A stretch of 64,000 nucleotides of DNA from Jacaranda mimosifolia (GCA_018894105.1 CM032117.1:50936503-51000502); one strand, 5' to 3'. Counted from the first letter of the stretch, positions 33,736 through 45,614 are shown. Notes: generated by a model not told the origin, from the sequence alone. Translations and numbers: made by a program.

Positions 33736-34689
33736 TTAATAATTGTGGCCACGGCCAATATCAGTATTTGCTTAAAATTTCAATTTATTTAAATTTATAG
33801 AAAGATTTTTGTATGGTTTTTATACAACAATATATTTTTTTAATTATTTAAATATATTTGATTGTAATTATTAGTTATTATATAAAATAATATATCTGAA
33901 AAAGAGTTATAGAGACCAAAGTCGGAGTAAGAAATAAGAAATATGATGATTGAAAAAATAGAAAGAAATAAAATATAATATTATAGAGATAAAATAGAAA
34001 AAAATTTAATTTAGTATTAATATTAATTTATATTATTGTTATTGTTTAACTTACACTGCCAAAAAAATGAGCTTTAGTGACCGATCAATTAGTAACTGAT
34101 TGGTGATCGATTAATGACCGATTAGTGATCAATTTAAATATTATATTTTAAAAAAATTAGGGACCGATTAGTGACCGCGGAGTGACCGAATTTTTTTTTC
34201 AGTCACTATAATTAGTGACTAGACTAAGCGGTAACTAATTCGGTCACTAATTAGTGACCGAATTAAGAGTTTGGTCACTAATATTAATGATAATATAAAG
34301 CGGTCACTAATTAATGACCACGTTTTTTAATTAATAAATGGTCAAAAATATAAAATTTTATTTTTTTGCATATTCTTGTAATATGAAAGCATAAAATTTA
34401 TGTAACACTTATATAAGTAATAACATATTATGTTTGCTATTAACATATATATATTTGATAATAATATATGTATATATAAAAAATATAAAAATATACGTAC
34501 ATATACAAATATATAACCACTAAATATTTCTATATAATATCCATATAATTGAACCATAATTTATTAATATATATAGATACACAAAGAAATAAACAAGAAT
34601 GATATTCTTATACAAAGAAAAAAAAAAGAGAATTAATTAATATATACACATCAATAATATACATACATGTATTATGAGTAAATAAATAC

Positions 34690-35190
34690 TTATAATATAA
34701 TTAATAATAGTATATATTAATTCATATGTATAAGCATATACACATATTACCATATATATGTGTGTAAACTATTTATTACTATAAATAGTAATAAATATTA
34801 GTATTTATTATAAACTATTTATTATATAAAAAAAAGAAAAAAACTATTTATCACTATACATATTAGTATGTATATACTATTTTTAATATGTTTATAATAT
34901 ATTATGATAAAATATACCTAAAATTTAAAAGTAATAGTTATAAATAAATATTTATAATATAATTAATAATATTATATATTAATTTGTATGTATAAGTATA
35001 GATACATATTACCATATATATGTGTAAACTATTTACTACAATAAACAGTAATAAATATTATATTTATTATATATATAAAAAAAATTATTTATCACTATGC
35101 ATATTAGTATGTATATACTACTTTTAAAATGTTTATAATATATTATGATAAAATATACCTAAAATTTAAAAGTAATAGTTATAAATAAAA
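34690..35190. repeat. Tandem duplication of about 263 bp inside the CACTA element
   Basis: Two units (from about 34690 and about 34953), each running TATAATATAATTAATAAT...CATATTACCATATATATGTG...ACTATTTATCACTAT...ATATTATGATAAAATATACC...AAAGTAATAGTTATAAATA. Confidence 0.82.
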
Positions 35191-35370
35191 AATATAGTGC
35201 GTTATTATATTGAATAAATATTACACAAATGTTAAATGAATAATTGCTATTTTTGTTAAATTTTAAAATGAAAAATAATAGTAACTTATACATAAGAATA
35301 TTATAATTACTTTTTAATTTGTAAATATTATGTATATTATATTGTTGAGATAAATATATGAAAATGTATG

Positions 35371-35425
35371 TGGTGTAGTGGTCAATTACTCATTTGAGCA
35401 TAACAAAGGTCTTGAGTTTGAATTC
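35371..35425 (+). other. tRNA-like / SINE-like promoter pair (A and B boxes)
   Basis: TGGTGTAGTGG (35371-35381) fits the RNA polymerase III A box TRGYNNARNGG completely. AGTTTGAATTC (35415-35425) is a degraded B box (8 of 11 against GGTTCGANNCC), with tRNA-like spacing. It could be a SINE head or tRNA relic captured by the CACTA element; it does not fold convincingly as a tRNA. Confidence 0.4.
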
Positions 35426-35559
35426 AAGAGGAAGTAAAGTTGAAGAGAAATGTTTTTGACTCATTAAAATTAGTCACTAAATCGGTCACTAAACCTGTTA
35501 GTGACCGATTTTTGCATATTTAGTGACCGATTAATACTTTTTTTTTTTTTGTAGTGTTA

Positions 35560-36190
35560 AGTGAAATACTAATAAGAATTAGTCTGAGTCCTATCTCGTC
35601 CCAAAAATTTTGGATAGTTTAGCTAGAATTTTGCTAGACCAATGGCCAGGATAGGAGAGGGTGCACTTCTGATCAAATAAAAAAATTAAAAATAAAAATA
35701 AAAAATCCACGTGCTAAATAATGAATAAGTATTGGACAACTAATGATAAAAAAATTTAAAATATGTCAAACTATTTTAACTATATTCAATAATAAACAAC
35801 TATTTGCTAAAAGAAAATTTTTAGATAGCTAAACCTTTCATTCACATGTTATATTAATCTCCTATATCCTCTAATTGTTACAGTTTATATCAAGTTAAGG
35901 AATAATTAGTCACTACCATTGTCGTAAAATTTATTTATTAATTAGTATTAAACTTAAATAATATCCTAATTTAAAAATATTATTTATTGATATTATTATA
36001 TTTTTGTAAGATGATAATTTAATTTATTATAGAAAGCATACTAACGCCAAAATGTAATAGAGAGAGAAACATCATGATTTATGATAACATAATTCTGATA
36101 TTTAACAAAAAAATAATCAATAGGTAACTGGTAATTAAGTTTTAACCGTCCTTTTTGATATATATATATATATGTATATATATTTGTCAT
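35560..36190. other. Non-coding stretch
   Basis: AT-rich intergenic DNA with a (TA)n tract just before 36180. No gene or clear transposon end seen. Confidence 0.5.
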
Positions 36191-36196
36191 CCTTTT

Positions 36197-36812
36197 CAGT
36201 TTCCACATTTAGAAACAAGAATGGATTCCTGCATTGTAGCCCTCGACCTCCAAGCCTTCTCCGTCTCCTTCTTCAGCGCCAGCATCTGCACCATCGTCAC
36301 CCGGAGTCCCGCTATCGTTTCCCAGATGATCCACTGCGTCAAGCTCCCCGGCTGTGGACATTGAGTCGCGGCCTGCCTACTTCCACAAACCCCGCAACCG
36401 CATTCATATCCTCCAGCTCTGCTCGGCTGCAGCTGCCTTATCTTCCAACTCAAGTACACCTCCTACATCCTTAAATGCCTCATCAATTTTCTCGCCAGCA
36501 AGAACTACACAGCCGTTGGGATTGACATTCATTCTGTCTTCCAGAAACTCGAGGAGGAGCACGGGCCTGTTCGGCCGCCCACGACTGCAGTGGACTTGAG
36601 GAATTTGGCGGCGATGTCGTATCAGCGGCCGAATTTGGAGTACGGAAAATTGGAGCATTTGGCGATAGAAGTGCTGGCAAAAAAGATGGATAAGCCGGAG
36701 TGGATGAGTAGTAGCATGTGGGATAGCCCCCGGTGGACAGATGGTCAAGTGGAGCATGCTTGCATTGATGCTTATGTGTGTTTTGAGATTGGTAGAATTT
36801 TACCGGTATAAG
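36197..36812 (+). pseudogene. Werner-type 3'-5' exonuclease relic, copy 1
   Basis: It starts at ATG 36221 with FSVSFFSASICTIVTRSPAIV, which matches the N-terminal 'VxFFxxxIxTxVTxSPxxV' part of plant WRN-exonuclease-like proteins. A stop (36362) and a frame change follow. From about 36420 one frame runs open to the TAA at 36810. It gives CSCLIFQLKYTSYI, NFLASKNYTAVGIDIHSVFQ (Exo II region with D), TTAVDLRNLAA, LEHLAIEVLAKKMDKPEW, MSSSMWDSPRWTDGQVEHA, then CIDAYVCFEIGRIL (Exo III, D...Y-type region). The Exo I DxE motif (normally in VGLDVEW) is missing, so the domain cannot be catalytic. Two more decayed copies lie at 42.6 and 48 kb. Confidence 0.8.
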
Positions 36813-36860
36813 CCAACCTTTGAATTTGATATGCCCAAACTCAAGCCCAAAATAATTCTT

Positions 36861-37110
36861 TGTACAACCACTATCATAACTACCAAAGAGATACTCACTC
36901 CATCTCTTTGTATTGCCCCACTCGTACTCACAATAACTATCCCACGAGTATCATGAGTTCCACGAGTGTCATATCAAGTAATCGAATAAACACCTCTATT
37001 TATAATAGAAATTACTTGATTACTGTATTTAGAACTAGGAAACCCAATACAAGAAGAAACCCTAATTTTAGTCAAACTTGGTCTCTTGATAACCAAATTA
37101 AATCCCAACA
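36861..37110 (-). repeat. 3' LTR of copia deletion derivative C (minus strand)
   Basis: On the minus strand it starts TGTTGGGATTTAATTTGG directly after the polypurine tract AAGGTGGAGAT (37111-37124) and ends TGGTTGTACA, 250 bp. Confidence 0.75.
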
Positions 37111-37837
37111 ATCTCCACCTTGATGAGGTTTCTCATCTCAGCAATTGTTCATGACTCTATTGCAAACCAAATTCTATTGGCCTTCAACGATACCATTGCA
37201 CATGCCGAATTAGTAAGGTCTTGGCACCAACTAATTCATCCCAGCCAATGCACATATACAACCTAATGTGTGACTTTCAGGACTCCACTTCCAGTGAATA
37301 TTCACAGCCCTTGGAATCTAACTAGCTTAAGGAAATTAGATTCTTTCATGTCTTTAGGACATAGGTCACATCACCTAAAGCACGAACTGCTCCAACAGCT
37401 ATTTTGATTTTCACCACTCTAATACCCATGACTCTCCAAGTAGAATCATCGCACAAAGACAAATTACCTGTCTTCCATGATTGAAGTGAATCAAAAATAA
37501 TCCTCCATGTAGCAAACATGCATTATGCATCTGGAATCTAAAATCCAATCATCTCCACAACATTAATGATAATGTTGTCCGCAATACAAAATCAAATCTT
37601 CCTACTGTAAATCCTTTATATCTATCAGCTTCTCCTACCTTCCCTTCAACGCCACTGCTATGCCTTGTTGAATTAGGAGATCCTCCACCCTTCCTTCCCA
37701 AAGAATGAAATTCTCTTTGCCATCAAAATTTTGAATCGTGAAGTAATTTGTCAATGGCATTGTCCATCCTTGGAAATTTTTTATATCAACTTGTAGCTCC
37801 AACCAAAAGCTCTGATACCCCACAACCACTACCAAAT
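37111..37837 (-). mobile_element. copia element C, internally deleted, with primer site
   Basis: Minus strand, right to left: GGTATCAGAGC primer binding site (37809-37819, canonical initiator tRNA-Met type), a Gag start with YFTIQNFDGKENFILWEGRV (about 37670-37760), and a protease-like relic ILDSRCIMHVCYMEDYF (about 37490-37535). A short unrelated stretch follows, then the polypurine tract and 3' LTR. Integrase, RT and RNase H are absent, leaving about 0.7 kb of internal sequence. Only about 18 bases of its 5' LTR remain before element B starts at 37838. Confidence 0.75.
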
Positions 37838-38237
37838 TGTTGATTATGTCTTGAAATTCAAGCTTCAAATGATGAGTAGCGAAAGCATGGTGAGCTCATA
37901 ACCTGCAGGCCCATGGCTCGTTTGGCTATTTTATTTGGACATTTAAACCTCGATTTCTTCCTAGTTGAGGAGAAGGAAACCCTAGAAAATTGAGTCTAAA
38001 CTACTTCACAGATATTATCTCAGAACGAAGTTTAGGACGAGGATATTGGGTGTTCTCATGAGATTTGTGGGACTTAAATTATACTTGGCACTTTGAATTG
38101 AAATCAATAAAATTCATATCTTTGTTGGGTGGAGTAGGCTAACGCAGAACCATGTCAAATCTTATTTGTTGTCAGTTTCATTGAGTTACTTTACTGTTAT
38201 TTCATAGTTTTACAATAGATCATCCTGGGTTTCAACA
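37838..38237 (+). repeat. 5' LTR of copia element B
   Basis: TGTTGATTATGTCTTG ... GGTTTCAACA, 400 bp, matching 40647-41045. It is followed by the primer-site-like TGGTACCGAAGC (38241-38252), a degraded form of TGGTATCAGAGC. Confidence 0.88.
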
Positions 38238-38255
38238 AATTGGTACCGAAGCAGG

Positions 38256-38945
38256 TTGGATCAGATGTCAGGCATGAAGTACAAGGTAGATAAATTCGAC
38301 GGGAAGAACGACTTTGGGCTGTGGAAGATGAAAGTTCACTCCCTTTTATGTCAACAAGGTTTGCAAAGAGTGTTAAATGATAGAGATTCCTTGCTAGATA
38401 TGCTGACAGACAAAGAGAATGATGAGTTCATGGTGAAGGCTTACGGTACTCTGGTGTTATCATTGACAGATAACATACTGAGACAGGTCGCCATAGAAAG
38501 TACGCTAGCAGATTTGTGGAAGAAGCTGAAGAGTCTCTATATGGCGAAGTCCCTCACGAATTGGTTGTATTTGAAACAGTGGTTATACACATTAAGAAAG
38601 AAATAAGGTACATCTATTACTCAGCATATTAATTTTTACAATAACGTGATTCTGGATCTCGCTAGTATAGATGTTAAAATTGAAGATGAAGACCAAGCAT
38701 TAATTCTTTTGTGTTCTTTGCCAAAATCTTTTGTGCACTTGGTTACTACTTTGCTGTACATGAGAGATACGATTTCAATGGAGGATGTGAATGCCTCATT
38801 GAATTCCAACGAATTGAGAAAACATGTCCTAGGCAGCAATGATGGTAAAAGTGGGGAATGATTGGTGGCGAAAGGGAGATCAAGAGAAAGGGGAAGGAAT
38901 AGAGTCTGATCCAAGTCCCGAACTAAGCTGAGAAAAGGGCACTGG
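38256..38945 (+). pseudogene. copia B gag
   Basis: ATG 38256 (or 38268) opens YKVDKFDGKNDFGLWKMKV, the UBN2-type Gag start, then FMVKAYGTLVLSLTDNILRQV and LYMAKSLTNWLYLKQWLY. A TAA at 38604 interrupts. The following frame resumes with VILDLASIDVKIEDEDQALI and LNSNELRKHVLG. The zinc-knuckle region (about 38920-38990) is degenerate (GHWKWNCHKRGKAN), lacking the first cysteines. The particle-forming protein is therefore broken. Confidence 0.83.
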
Positions 38946-39089
38946 AAATGGAATTGTCATAAACGAGGAAAGGCGAATGATATAGGTGAAATTTTTGATA
39001 AAAAGGGGATAAATTCGCAGGAATTGCTGAGAATGAGTCTGATGGAGGGCTTGTTTTCAAAATTGCCGAAACTTTACTAAGCACTGAAT

Positions 39090-40331
39090 AGATTTTGGAT
39101 AGTGGTTGTTCCTACCACATATGCTCACGAGAAGATTGGTTTACCACTTATCATAAATACGATGGTAGTAAAGTACTTATGGGAAACGATGCTTCTTGCA
39201 GGCTAGTAGGAGTTAATTTAGTTTGTATTAGAATGCATGATGGCATAGTAAGGGCCTTAACATATATGCATCATGTTCTAGATCTGAAGAAAAATTTGAT
39301 ATCGTTGGGTAATTTGGACAAGAATTGTTGTGATTACAGAGCTCGAGATGGAATTATGCGGGTTTCAAAGATGCATTGCTTATCATGAAAGGAGACAAGT
39401 GGAATGGCCTTTACATATTACAGGGTAACACAATTTCTGGTATTTCAATTGTTTCTTCATCAGTTAATAATACTACGATGCTATGGCATATACGGCTTGG
39501 GCATATAAGTGAGAAGGGGATATTAGAACTAAGCAAACATGGATTGCTTGGTGGAGAGAAGACTAGAGAGATAGATTTCTGTTAGCAGTGTGTGCTTAGC
39601 AAGCAACATAAGGTGAAATTTGGCACTGCAGTTCACAAGACCAAAGGCACCTTAGATTACATTCACTTAAATCTTTGGGAGCCTTCTCAGGTTTCTTCAA
39701 AGGGAGGTGCTAGGTACATGCTGACATTTATTGATGATTTCTCACGGAGAGTATGGGTGTACATGCTGAAGCATAAGGATGAGGTGTTTGTCAACTTCAA
39801 GCAATGGGAAACTTTAATTGAGAAACAGACAGGAAAGGAAATAAAGCGCTTGAGGACTGACAAGGGATTTGAGTTCTGCAAGAAGGAATTTCAAGAATTC
39901 TATGATAGTGAAGGAATTATGAGGCATCGCACAATTGTATATACACCACAGCAGAATGGAGTTGCAGAATGGATGTACAAGACTACCTTGGAAAGAGTTA
40001 TATGCATGCTCTTTAACACTAGATTATCTAAGGATTTTTGGGCAGAAGCGATTAACACTGCATGTTATTTGGTGAATAGGTCACCATTGACTGCTTTGGA
40101 ATGCAAGACACCAATGGAAGTTCGGTCCCGGTCTTTTGCTGATTACTCAAATTTGAGAGTATTTGGGTGTCCAACCTATTTGTGGTGTAATAATGACAAG
40201 AGCTCCAAGATGATTATTAATAGGGATGTGACATTTGATGAGTCTACGATGCAGCCCAAAAGCAGTCAACAGGGCGTTAATGAGAAGGTAGAGTTTGAAC
40301 TTGACACTCCACAAATTTCAAAAGTGAAATA
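39090..40331 (+). pseudogene. copia B protease, pre-integrase and integrase
   Basis: The protease reads ILDSGCSYHICSREDWF (catalytic DSG) and VLMGNDASCRLVGVN. After a frame change near 39375, the pre-integrase block follows with LWHIRLGHISEKGILELSKHG. After a stop at 39583 comes a long open integrase: GARYMLTFIDDFSRRVWVYM (first D region), LRTDKGFEFCKKEF (second D), TPQQNGVAE (third acidic residue of DDE). It ends with RVFGCPTYLW. Immediately after 40331 a stop appears, and the sequence passes to the extreme Pol C-terminus. Confidence 0.87.
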
Positions 40332-40439
40332 GAAGTCGGTAGTTGAAACTAGCGATAGCTCATTATCACCGAATCAGTAGCATGAGACTGATTCACTACA
40401 AAACTATCGTTTGAGAGAAGAGACAAATCAAACCACCAC

Positions 40440-40646
40440 AACGATTTGCATATTCAGATTAGTTGCTTATGTCTTGAGTTCGGCCGAAGAGCTTGTGGCA
40501 GTCAAAGATAAGTTGAGGAAGATCGTTTTGGGAATCAAATTCAATGATTACTTGGATTCGATAAACATTTGCAAACTCAGATGATTGCCCTTTTAGGGGC
40601 GAGGATAAAGATGATGGATGGAGAATTTCAAGTTAAGGTGGAGAAT
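40440..40646 (+). pseudogene. copia B extreme Pol C-terminus and polypurine tract
   Basis: KIVLGIKFNDYLDSINICKLR near 40520-40585 aligns with the last residues of element A (VVPGIKFEHCLDLVNICRLR). It is followed by AAGTTAAGGTGGAGAAT, the polypurine tract before the 3' LTR. RT and RNase H, which should lie before it, are missing. Confidence 0.75.
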
Positions 40647-41045
40647 TATTGATTATGCATTGAAATTGAGGCTTCAAATGACGAGAAGCGGAAGCATGGT
40701 GAGCCCATAACCTGTAGGCCCAAGGCCTATTTGGCTATCTTGTTTGGGTATTTAAACCCTGACTTCTTCCTGGTTGAGGAGAATGAACCCTAGAAAATTG
40801 AGTCTAAAATGCTTTAGAGATATTCTCTCTGAACGGAGTTTAGAACGAAGGTGTTGAGTGTTCTCGTGAGATTTATGGGACTTAAATTGTACTTGGCATT
40901 TTGATTTGGAATCAATATAATTCATATCTTTGTTAGGTGGAGTAGGCTAATGCTGAACCACGTTAAATCTTATTTGTTGTCAGTTTTATTGAATTACTTT
41001 ACTGTTATTTCATAGTTTTACAATAGATTCTCCTCAATTTCAACA
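40647..41045 (+). repeat. 3' LTR of copia element B
   Basis: TATTGATTATGCATTG ... CTCAATTTCAACA, 399 bp. The second base differs from the 5' LTR (TG to TA). Confidence 0.88.
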
Positions 41046-41048
41046 AAA

Positions 41049-41830
41049 AACCTTAATATCTTGAAATAAATTTCAATAAGTTAAAGAACAGGTAAGGAGG
41101 ATAGAAATATTTTGATTCATTATTAAAACGAGACTACTTGCCTCCATTAGTTGGTGGAGGCGCACGCTGCCTCGACCAATGCCTCACAACTATCGAATTG
41201 GTGTTCCTTTGCTCCATGACGATGCTTAGATGACGTCCTCTTATCCTTTAATTATTCTGCCTGAATAGTGCTTTAATATAAACTATTCATGATTCACCTG
41301 AAGTCGAACTTAGAAACACAAATGTTATTGCTATTCTCTATCTGTAGAATTATCTAAATAATATACAAAGCTTTTCACTTATTCTCTTCTTTTTGGTAAT
41401 TGGAAAAATCTTATCTAATGAAAAATTCCATATAAAAGTTATAACTTGACAAGTCTGTGGTCAACTTTAAATATTCGAAAATAATTTTATTTATAATTTA
41501 ACCGAAAAGAAATTGGTATTTCACTACTGAATTCTTCACAGAAAAAAACTCATAGCAACAATGTTCACCATTCTATTACAGTTTAATAACTCAATCACTT
41601 ACTCAACTAGCTATGCTAAGCTCTCAAGTATATTGTGAAATCAATTTTCTTCTTATAGTACTTTTGGCTCCTTAAGTAGTGAAGACGATCTCAATAGCTG
41701 CCATAAATTTGGCCCAAGTGATGCAATCAACCTCTATAATATCTTGGAACAAATGTCAATAAGTTGAAGAATAAGTGGGCAGAAATATTTTTATCAAATT
41801 AAAAAGAGATACTTTTTATTCATTTTTAAT
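41049..41830. repeat. Spaced direct repeat of about 80 bp
   Basis: AATATCTTGAAATAAATTTC...CAATAAGTT.AAGAA(C/T)A near 41053-41125 recurs near 41738-41815 as AATATCTTGGAACAAATGTC.... The sequence between and after it (to 42620) shows no recognisable gene. Confidence 0.6.
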
Positions 41831-42628
41831 TTAATGCCACAAATTAAAAACTCACATTTTTATTGAAAAAATAGGAGAAGAATTACCTTGACTTAACTGT
41901 TTATTTTTCTTCTAAATGCGGCTCTGCAAAAATAGTGGAGTGTTATTTGCAATTTTACTGCATGCCCAAAAACAACATCGAGTCTAGTATCTTCAAGTGT
42001 TGATATATATTTAAGGAAGCGAATGAAGGATTAATGACTGTAAAATATTAGCAACTTAACTGCTAATTTGTATGTGTTATGGAACCTTAAACCACTAAGG
42101 TAATTGAACAATCGAAAGAATTGTATTTATGAGAACAGATCTATTTCAATCCGAATGCATATAATAATTGATGATCATAGTACTAGCGACACCAATGAAT
42201 GCATGTGATAAAATTATAATACTATTTATTGACAACAAAAAAAAATATAAAATTTATGTGCATGAAACAAAGTTTAGAGAATACTTACATGTAACACCTG
42301 TGAACACAAAGGATTGTGAATTCAATTATGTACAAAGGAAGTTTTGTTGTACAACTACAATTTCACATAGCAAACTTTTGCCAAAAAAGTCTCAATTTCA
42401 TATCAAGAAAAAAGGTAAATATCATCTCAGATGTCAATGTGGTTAAAGCAAATTATACATTTATATATGGCCATGAAAGAGCTTTCAGATAAACATGTAA
42501 CAGATGCTAAATTCCTTGCAGAGCATAAAGCAGTTTGGAGCATTATTATTCAATACTACTTCTATTCAGTTTTCAATTACTAATATATCAGAACATTCAC
42601 ATACGCACACAGAGCAGGGTAGGAGCAT

Positions 42629-43260
42629 GCATTATCAAACAAACGAAAAACTAATGGTACCACAAATTGCAGCCCTTGACTCCCTCGCCACCTACGTAAC
42701 GTTGCCTATCACCTTCTTCCACGACAAAATTCACACCATCGCCACCTACAATCCCATTACCATTTTCCTTTGGGTCCACAAAGTTGAGCTCATAATTCAC
42801 CACCCTAACCTTAGCCATCTCATCGTCTGTCTGGAATCAAATCGTACCCTTCCAACTTTCTAGTTTTGCGTTGGCGGCAGCTTCCTTATCTACTAGCTCA
42901 TGTATTTCAATGACATCCTTGACTCCATCATCCATTTCTCCACCAACGAAAACTATGCTATCGTTGGGGTTAATATTTATTCTAACTTCAGAAAATTCAA
43001 AACCGTCTATGGGTTTAGGGCCATGGTAAATCTGTGGACTTGAGGGCTTTGACGGAGGAGAAATATCTGCGATGGGATTTGGAGAATGTGGAGTCAGAGA
43101 GTTTGGCGAGAGTCGTATTGCAAAAAGAGATGGATAAGTAGGAGTCAGTGACGACGAGCACAAGAGATATCCCATGGGCTGACACATGATCAATTGAAGT
43201 ATGCCCGTGTACATGTTTTTATGTGTTTAAGGATTGGTAGGATTTTGAATGCTTCTAATC
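42629..43260 (+). pseudogene. Werner-type 3'-5' exonuclease relic, copy 2
   Basis: It starts near ATG 42629 with FFHDKIHTIATYNPITIFLWV, then IIHHPNLSHLIVCLESN, where intact relatives have the catalytic VGLDVEW; the DxE acids are not kept. After a stop at 42861 it reads CVGGSFLIY, FNDILDSIIHFSTNENYAIV and GVNIYSNFRKF (Exo II region, D replaced by N). The last third survives only in patches (e.g. HDQLKYARVHVFMCLRIGRIL near 43190-43240). It is related to, but not identical with, the copy at 36.2 kb. A non-functional gene. Confidence 0.72.
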
Positions 43261-43559
43261 ATCCACTTTAATTTAGACTATACCAATAATTCAAGATATA
43301 TGGGCTATTACTATTAGCAATATATATGTTCTTTCCCATTTTGATTTCGCTTATATTCTTTTAACTGGAATACGAGTACAACAGCATTTGTATCAAGAAT
43401 AGTTTCACACTCTTTCTTCAACACAGATAATTAATAAATGATTACATTCATAGCATTTTATATACTTTTCTTTTGTTTCAGAGACCCTTATAATGAAGAG
43501 AACATATGCTCATTGATAGTTTAAATTATAAGATTCATGAATAATTGGCTTGTGGGCCT

Positions 43560-43890
43560 GTGCCGAAACAGTTATTATTTTTTCTCAAAGAAAATTGATA
43601 TTTATACCTGAAAAATGAAGCCCAAAACCCGTGGGCCTGCGCCGCTTGTCGGGGCATGCATGGCTTGCGCCCAGGCGTATGAGTTTTGTTTCTGTTGTAA
43701 AATTAGGCAGAAAGTTTGCACCCCAGCGTAAAGTTACTGTTTACTAAGTGAAGTTACTATTCACCACGCGAAGTTATTGTTCACTGCAAGCCAGGGCGTG
43801 CCCAATGTCCATTTCGCTTACTCGACTCTATTTCACTCCATTTCTATTGGTTCTCGTCAATTTAGCCCAAATTTCAAGGCAAAATCAACA
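43560..43890 (-). repeat. 3' LTR (incomplete) of copia element A
   Basis: On the minus strand it starts TGTTGATTTTGCCTTG after the polypurine tract AAAGTGGAGAT (43891-43901) and contains a TATA-like GGTATAAATATC. Similarity to the 5' LTR ends shortly after that TATA region, so the distal part of this LTR is missing. Confidence 0.7.
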
Positions 43891-43952
43891 ATCTCCACTT
43901 TGACTTGAAATTCATCATCCTTGTTCTTTGTCCATGCCCCCAAAATGGCCTG

Positions 43953-45269
43953 TCATCTAAGTCTGCAAATATTAACCAAATCCAAGCAATGCTCAAATTT
44001 GATTCCTGGAACAACCTTAGTTAAGATGTTTGCCAGATTATCCTTAGTCCCAACCTTGTCAGCTTGAACGACAGCTTGAGACACCACATGCCAGACAAAG
44101 TAATACATCACATCTATGTGCTTTGTTATCTCACGAAACGCTTGATTCTTTGACAAGTGTATGACACTCTGACTGTCACAAAATACCTTAGTGATCTCAG
44201 AAGTCATACCCATATCATCGATCAGCCCCTTTAGCCAAATGCCTTCCTTGAGGCGTTCAGCCAAAGCCATGTACTCAGCTTTTGTTGTGGATAATACAAC
44301 TGATGACTACAAAGTTGCCTTCTAGCTAACTATACAACTTGATACACAAAACACATAGCCCATCATGGACCTTATGTTGTCCAAATCTCTGGCATAATCC
44401 GCATCCACATAGCTAATAATTCTAGTAGTAGAATTTGATTGACTATACCTCAAACATCTGTCTGCAGAGCCTCTCAGATACCTCATGATCCATTTCACAG
44501 CCTGCCAATGTGTCTTTTCTAGCTTGTGTATGTACCTGCTCAATACACTGACTGCATGTGAAATATTTGGCCTAGTACACACCATGGCATACATCAAGCT
44601 ACCCACTGCACTAGCATACAACACATTTGACATGTGCTCCATCTCCTCCTTAGTATTTGATGATAGATCTGATGAGAGCCTGAAATGAGCTGTAAGTAGC
44701 GTACTAACTGGCTTGGACTTATCCATACCAAATCGCTCAAGTACTTTCTCAATGTAATTTTGTTGTGACAAGTACAACATTCCTGTGTGTCTGTCTCGGA
44801 TGATCTCCATGCCCAATATCTTCTTTGCACCACCCAAATCCTTCATCTCAAATTCTTCACTTAACTGAGCTTTTAATTAGTTGATCTCAGATATATTTCT
44901 AGAGGTAATCAACATATCATCAACGTACAACAGCAAATATACAAGAAGACTATCACTACAAATTTTATAATACACGCAAAAATCAAATTTGCTTCTTGTA
45001 TATTCTATCTTGGTAATAAAAGCATCAAACCTTTTATACCACTGCCTGAGAGACTATTTCAAGCTATATAATGACCTTTTCAAAAGACATGCTTGATTTT
45101 GTTTCCTAGAAACAACGAATCCCTCTGGTTGGTTCATGTAGATTTGTTCCTCCAATTCACCATACAGAAACGTTGTTTTCACATCCATATGCTCCAGCTC
45201 TATATCAAACAGAGCAACCATGGAAATTAAAACACGAATGGAAGTATGTTTTACAAGTAGGGAGAACAC
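43953..45269 (-). pseudogene. copia A reverse transcriptase and RNase H
   Basis: Minus strand, in order: HMDVKTTFLYGELEEQIYM (45130-45180), SLYSLK, YLLLYVDDMLI-type catalytic site (about 44910), MKDLGGAKKILGMEIIRD (44800-44846), VLYASAVGSLMYAMVCTRP (about 44590), WQAVKWIMRYLRGSAD, YVDADYARDLDNIRSMMGY, then RNase H ending DNLANILTKVVPGIKFEHC at about 43990. Stops lie near 45053, 44866 and 44321. All catalytic landmarks are still visible, which makes it the reference for what element B has lost. Confidence 0.87.
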
Positions 45270-45614
45270 TTCATGAAAGTCAACTCTTTCTCTCTTTGAA
45301 GAAAACCCTTAGCAACCAATCGTGCCTTGTATCTAGCATCCTCAATACTGAAAATCCTTTCCTTCTTCTTGTGGATCCATTTGCAACCTACAAACCAAAT
45401 CTAAGTAAGCAAACCACTGTGGTGGTTTGATCTACCTCATCTCCGTATCGCGAGCTAAGCGATAATTTTGTAGTAATTCATTTTCTTGTTGTTGATTAGA
45501 TGATAGTGCTCTCTCACCAACTTAATCTACCACCTTTTGTTTCCCCTTTGAAACTTGTGGAGTGTCAAGTTCAAACTCCACATTCTCCGTAACGCCTTGT
45601 TGACCAATTTTGGG

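Larger units (their letters stand above)
34054..35556. mobile_element. Non-autonomous CACTA element
   Basis: The ends CACTGCCAAAAAAATG and, in reverse complement, CACTACAAAAAAAAAAA are flanked by the 3-bp duplication TTA (34051-34053 and 35557-35559). Subterminal arrays of GTGACCGATT / AATCGGTCACTAA occur many times within 250 bp of the left end and 100 bp of the right end, as in CACTA transposase-binding regions. The interior is AT-rich and codes for nothing. Confidence 0.87.
37838..41045 (+). mobile_element. copia element B lacking reverse transcriptase and RNase H
   Basis: A 3.2-kb element with two LTRs, gag, protease and integrase, but the coding region jumps from the integrase C-terminus to the last residues of Pol. 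No matching 5-bp target duplication was found (CAAAT left, AAAAA right). It belongs to the same family as the inverted element A at 43.6-48 kb, judged by near-identical Gag and integrase readings. Confidence 0.85.
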
